DNA from: Rhodobacteraceae bacterium UBA3087
Lineage (GTDB): Bacteria > Pseudomonadota > Alphaproteobacteria > Rhodobacterales > Rhodobacteraceae
Assembly: GCA_002367285.1 (NCBI GenBank)
Contig: DFBF01000124.1
Coordinates: forward strand, 1 to 7,141
Direction: 5' to 3'
DNA: 7,141 nucleotides
The position numbers and the translations under genes are program-made. The notes below the pieces were generated by a model. It saw nothing but the letters and a program-made list of their open reading frames with translations, was not told the DNA's origin and ran no database searches. Below, in pieces: positions 4,261 to 7,141 of the stretch. How positions within the stretch are numbered: position 1 is the first letter of the stretch; each line of letters begins with the position of its first letter.

Positions 4261-5244
4261 ATGAAACGCTTTATCGGCATCGGGCTGATCACCCTCGGCG
4301 TGGTTGCATGCGGCAACGAAACCAACCCTTTGACAAGTGACCCGACGGACGAAGTCGAACTTGAGCTTCCGCCTGGCACCGAAGGGGCGACCGCACGCAG
4401 TGCCGTTCAGAGATATGAAGAACAGGACGGCAACGGCAATGGGTATGCCCAGTCGATCACCTATGACCCTGATGCCAACACCTTCCACGTCGACAACTTG
4501 GCGTTTGATGCGGACAATGTTTACCAGCAGGACGACGTTGTCTCCACGCTGGGTCCGTTCCGGGTCTATGAAAACCTGGCCGTTTATCAAGACAGCGTCA
4601 CTGGTGTACCGATCAACCAATTTCCGCACAAAGCAATCTTTGGCCAGAGCCGCAACCTGACGTCGGATGGCGACCCGATTACAGAATTCGCCATTGTGCG
4701 CACAGGGGCCTATGTGGACTATGGCTTTGGTGGCTTCATGTATCAGCGACGCCAAGGTGTGACCCTGCCCGCCTCGGGGCAGGCCGTGTTTGCGGGTGAC
4801 TATGCTGGCTTGCGTGATTTTGGTGCGCGTGGTGGACTGGAATATGTCACCGGCGACATGGCAATGGCCATCGACTTTGAAGATTTCAACGACGGTGACG
4901 GCGTGCGGGGCCAGGTCACAAACCGCAGAATCCTGGACATCAATGGAAATGACATCACGGCAAGCGTGACCACCGCACTGGGTGTCACCGCCTTGCCGAC
5001 GCTGGTGTTCACCGTTGGCCCGGGTGTGGGCAACAGCGCTGGTGAAATGACCGGCGAAATCACGTCAAACTATTACAACCCCGACGGGGCGTTGGAAGGG
5101 TTCGAAAGCGGCAATTACTATGCGGTTCTGTCCGGCGAAGGCGCGGACATGGAAGTCGCCGGGGTCATCGTGGTGACCGCAGACGATAAACGCTGGGATG
5201 GCGTAACGGTCCGCGAAACCGGTGGTTTCATCCTCTATCGTTGA
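4261..5244 (+). CDS. Predicted Slam-dependent surface lipoprotein (TbpB-like barrel)
   Basis: A 327-residue lipoprotein, probably carried to the cell surface by the Slam protein encoded next. The N-terminus MKRFIGIGLITLGVVAC is a signal-peptidase-II sequence with its lipobox ending at Cys17; glycine at +2 allows outer-membrane sorting. An acidic linker (about 18-60) leads into a glycine/aspartate-rich, strand-forming body. The C-terminal half (about 160-327) reads as an eight-stranded barrel: AVFAGDYAGL, MAMAIDFEDF, VRGQVTNRRI, TLVFTVGPG, GEMTGEITSN, GNYYAVLSGEGADMEVAGVIVV and GGFILYR. The G-x-Y-Y-x-x-x-x-G...E-V-A-G-V pattern recalls transferrin-binding protein B and factor-H-binding protein barrels. 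ATG 4261 is chosen over the upstream ATG 4228 because it starts the signal peptide exactly and follows GAGGCAGGA (4248-4256). Three DxNxNG-like loops are present. The ligand is unknown, and sequence similarity to TbpB is faint. Confidence 0.78.
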   Translation: MKRFIGIGLITLGVVACGNETNPLTSDPTDEVELELPPGTEGATARSAVQRYEEQDGNGNGYAQSITYDPDANTFHVDNLAFDADNVYQQDDVVSTLGPFRVYENLAVYQDSVTGVPINQFPHKAIFGQSRNLTSDGDPITEFAIVRTGAYVDYGFGGFMYQRRQGVTLPASGQAVFAGDYAGLRDFGARGGLEYVTGDMAMAIDFEDFNDGDGVRGQVTNRRILDINGNDITASVTTALGVTALPTLVFTVGPGVGNSAGEMTGEITSNYYNPDGALEGFESGNYYAVLSGEGADMEVAGVIVVTADDKRWDGVTVRETGGFILYR

Positions 5245-5251
5245 GCGGCTG

Positions 5252-6631
5252 ATGCGGAAAACCCTTATCAGACTTGCGACGGCGGCGGTACTTGCACTGG
5301 CCGCCATCGTGCCTGTCGGGGCGACCGGATTGGCACTGACCCCCGAACAGATGATACAAGTGGCCGGGCGCGCGGTGGCACAGCAGCGCCCCCATGCCGC
5401 CTTGGCGCTGACGGACGCGCTGTTGGCGCAGGGTCACGAGACGTTTCAACTGTGGCTGATCCGATCACGCGCCCTGCGTGACATCGGCAGACCGGACGCG
5501 GCGCGCACGGCGGCGGATCATGCCTGGACCCTGGCGCAAGACGCGCGGCAAAAGTTCACATCAGCCGTCATAATGGCGCAGGCGCTATCGTCTGACGGGA
5601 AACGGACACCTGCCCAGGTCTGGCTGCGCCGCGCCGCGCAATATGCTGATACACCACAACAAATTGCCCTTCTACGGCGCGACTTTGGCTATGTAAAAGC
5701 ACGCAATCCCTGGCGGATGGAGCTGAGCTTTGGTGCCACCCCGTCCTCGAATATCAACGGCGGAAGCGCCGAGGATCAGCTGACCCTGTTCGGCCTGCCG
5801 TTCGAGCTGTCCCCTAGTGCCCAGGCCCTATCCGGGTTTCAGGCCTACAGTTCGGGAAAATTGTCTTATCGCTTGGCAGAAAGCGCAAAGACACGGACGT
5901 GGATTGGGGTCGAGGGCTATACGCGCGAAAGCTGGTTGTCGGCGGCATCCCGCACGGCGGTGGATGGTGCGGTTGCATCGGGCGACTACGATTACACCAG
6001 TACGGCAATGACGGTTCTGCACGAGCGCAAACTGGCCAAGCCCGGCCAAAAGATGACCTTCACAGGCAAACTGGGCCGCAATTGGTACGGCGGGGATCAC
6101 CTGTCCGATTTTGCCAGCCTTGGCATGACGCTGGCGCTGCCTTTGCAGAATAGGGCCCGAATCAAGCTGGCAACCCGTTTGGATTTTCAACTGGATGCGC
6201 CCAATGATGCGGGCGGCGCGCGTGACACGGAATGGGTCGCCGAGGCGACGGCGTCCCTGTTTCGTCCAACCAAGGCCGGGAACGCCTGGGACCTGGGCTT
6301 GGACTTGCGCAACGCCTTTTCAAATGACGCAACCCGCAAATATCGCGAGGCGCGGGTCGGTGCGACCTGGTTGAGGGGCCAGCCGCTTTTTGGTGCGTAT
6401 GTGTCTTTGGGCATAGAGCTGGGGCAGCGCGACTATGACGTCTCGTATTACCGCGCAAATGGACGCCACGACACCATGCTGAGCGGGCAGGTGCAGGCGC
6501 GGTTCCCGGACCTGTCGCAATTCGGCTTTTCACCAACCGTCACTCTTGAACACAGCACAACCAGGTCGAATATTGAGCTCTACAGCTCGGATCGAACGAA
6601 TTTGTCGCTGGGCTTTGTCTCGGACTTCTAA
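5252..6631 (+). CDS. Slam (DUF560) outer-membrane surface-lipoprotein translocator, type XI secretion
   Basis: A 459-residue protein. A signal peptide (1-24, hydrophobic core AAVLALAAIVPVGA) precedes a helical, TPR-like periplasmic region (about 29-150, with ARTAADHAW and related alanine-rich helices). From about residue 154 a barrel begins with NPWRMELSFGATPSSNINGGS, the characteristic Slam motif around the first strand. Amphipathic strands follow to the end, finishing FGFSPTVTLEHSTTRSNIELYSSDRTNLSLGFVSDF: a 'P-x-v-x-x-x-x-x-x-x-x-SN-x-x-x-Y-x-x-x-R' strand pair and a terminal Phe for BAM insertion. Slam proteins move specific lipoproteins across the outer membrane. ATG 5252 is chosen over GTG 5222, which lies inside the lipoprotein gene and would put a charged segment before the signal peptide. 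The gene begins 7 bp after the lipoprotein stop with only a weak ribosome-binding site, implying coupled translation. Confidence 0.88.
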   Translation: MRKTLIRLATAAVLALAAIVPVGATGLALTPEQMIQVAGRAVAQQRPHAALALTDALLAQGHETFQLWLIRSRALRDIGRPDAARTAADHAWTLAQDARQKFTSAVIMAQALSSDGKRTPAQVWLRRAAQYADTPQQIALLRRDFGYVKARNPWRMELSFGATPSSNINGGSAEDQLTLFGLPFELSPSAQALSGFQAYSSGKLSYRLAESAKTRTWIGVEGYTRESWLSAASRTAVDGAVASGDYDYTSTAMTVLHERKLAKPGQKMTFTGKLGRNWYGGDHLSDFASLGMTLALPLQNRARIKLATRLDFQLDAPNDAGGARDTEWVAEATASLFRPTKAGNAWDLGLDLRNAFSNDATRKYREARVGATWLRGQPLFGAYVSLGIELGQRDYDVSYYRANGRHDTMLSGQVQARFPDLSQFGFSPTVTLEHSTTRSNIELYSSDRTNLSLGFVSDF

Positions 6632-6634
6632 CGC

Positions 6635-6662
6635 TTTCGTCTGCGGCCCGCTCTGCTAGGGT
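6635..6662 (+). promoter_or_regulatory. Possible gloA promoter
   Basis: TTTCGT (6635-6640) and TAGGGT (6657-6662) are 16 bp apart in the 57-bp gap between the Slam gene and gloA, with a 20-odd base leader. Both hexamers are poor matches, so read-through from the upstream operon is equally possible. Confidence 0.25.
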
Positions 6663-6688
6663 GTGGTCAAATCAGTGGGAGACAGACG

Positions 6689-7117
6689 GTGGACATCAAG
6701 TATCTGCACACCATGATCCGGGTAAAAGACCTGGACGCGGCCATTCGGTTTTTTGAGCTGTTGGGGCTCGAGAAGATCCGGCACAGCGACTATGAGCAGG
6801 GGAGGTTTTCCCTTGTTTTCATGGCCCCTCCCGGTCAACCAGACTGCCCGGTTGAACTGACATACAATTGGGATGGGGATGAGGGACTGCCGTCGGACAG
6901 CCGCCATTTCGGGCATCTAGCCTATGAGGTCGAAGACATTTATGCCATGTGCCAGCATCTGCAGAACAATGGCATCACCATCAACCGTCCACCGCGCGAT
7001 GGTTGGATGGCATTCGTGCGGTCACCTGACAATGTGTCGGTCGAACTGTTGCAAGCCGGGGAACGCAAGGAGCCGTTGGAGCCGTGGGCCAGCATGGAAA
7101 ATATCGGGCACTGGTAG
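6689..7117 (+). CDS. gloA: Lactoylglutathione lyase (glyoxalase I), VOC family
   Basis: A 142-residue cytoplasmic metalloenzyme that isomerises the hemithioacetal of methylglyoxal and glutathione to S-lactoylglutathione, the first step of methylglyoxal detoxification. The two VOC modules begin HTMIRVKDLDAAIRFFELLGL and HFGHLAYEVEDI. All four metal ligands expected from E. coli GloA can be placed: His7, Glu56 (VELTYNW), His76 and Glu119 (VSVELLQ). The short form without the eukaryotic-type insertions suggests the Ni/Co-dependent class. The start is GTG at 6689, with GGGAGA (6677-6682) upstream; MDIKYLHTMIRV matches the family N-terminus. The C-terminal tail of about 20 residues, including EPWASMENIGHW, is slightly longer than in E. 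coli. It follows the Slam gene on the same strand, with no functional link evident. Confidence 0.95.
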   Translation: MDIKYLHTMIRVKDLDAAIRFFELLGLEKIRHSDYEQGRFSLVFMAPPGQPDCPVELTYNWDGDEGLPSDSRHFGHLAYEVEDIYAMCQHLQNNGITINRPPRDGWMAFVRSPDNVSVELLQAGERKEPLEPWASMENIGHW

Positions 7118-7120
7118 GGG

Positions 7121-7141
7121 CGCTTTGCCTGGCCGCAAGCG
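7121..7141 (+). terminator. Possible terminator stem after gloA, cut by the window end
   Basis: CGCTTTGC (7121-7128) and GCAAGCG (7135-7141) form a 7-bp stem with one bulged T, starting 3 bp after the gloA stop. The stem may extend beyond the window (GGGG precedes it). Whether a T-run follows cannot be seen. Confidence 0.35.

Noticed and set aside
4105..4755. 216-codon open frame on the minus strand opposite the lipoprotein gene
   Set aside because: It covers the divergent promoter region and the lipoprotein's coding frame. It has no ribosome-binding site or domain and is a GC-rich antisense shadow.
5222..5251. GTG start for the Slam gene, overlapping the lipoprotein stop
   Set aside because: It would add ten residues before a complete signal peptide; ATG 5252 gives a normal N-terminus.
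5828..6190. 120-codon minus-strand frame and other antisense frames within the Slam gene
   Set aside because: They lie wholly within a strongly supported coding region and have no ribosome-binding site or recognisable motif.

Overview
The window looks like chromosomal DNA of a marine-type alphaproteobacterium, most likely a member of the Rhodobacteraceae (Roseobacter group). This is inferred from the GC-rich coding sequence, the protein flavour (ThyA, FolA and two CspA-type proteins close to alphaproteobacterial forms), frequent GTG starts and short intergenic gaps. I saw no insertion sequence, phage gene, rRNA, tRNA or CRISPR array.

Layout. (1) Positions 1-847, plus strand: the C-terminal end of a DUF2063 protein (BufC/HvfC/GigC type) followed by a DoxX-family membrane protein. 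This pair normally closes a bufferin/gig-type copper-stress RiPP cluster, whose DUF692 and DUF2282 genes would lie upstream of the window. (2) Positions 825-1553, minus strand: a CxxC ArsC/Spx-like thioredoxin-fold protein and a small four-helix membrane protein, probably one operon, converging on and overlapping the DoxX gene. (3) Positions 1579-2732, plus strand: two CspA-family genes about 520 bp apart (58 of 69 residues identical). Their leaders differ in sequence but can be hand-folded into the same shape: an anti-Shine-Dalgarno strand pairing with the ribosome-binding site and enclosing two hairpins. (4) Positions 2731-4081, minus strand: thyA-folA, a tightly coupled thymidylate synthase/dihydrofolate reductase operon. 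(5) Positions 4200-6631, plus strand: a predicted surface lipoprotein with a TbpB-like C-terminal barrel, followed 7 bp later by a Slam (DUF560) outer-membrane translocator. Together they form a compact type XI secretion (Slam) pair. (6) Positions 6635-7141, plus strand: a nickel-type glyoxalase I (gloA), ending in what may be the start of a terminator.

How the genes relate. ThyA makes dTMP and dihydrofolate, and FolA recycles the dihydrofolate. The lipoprotein is the likely cargo of the Slam protein beside it, but no TonB-dependent receptor lies in the window, so its ligand is unknown. The two most interesting points are the Slam/lipoprotein pair of unknown cargo function and the shared leader architecture of the two csp genes. 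All RNA folding was done by eye, and all family assignments rest on recognised motifs rather than a database search.
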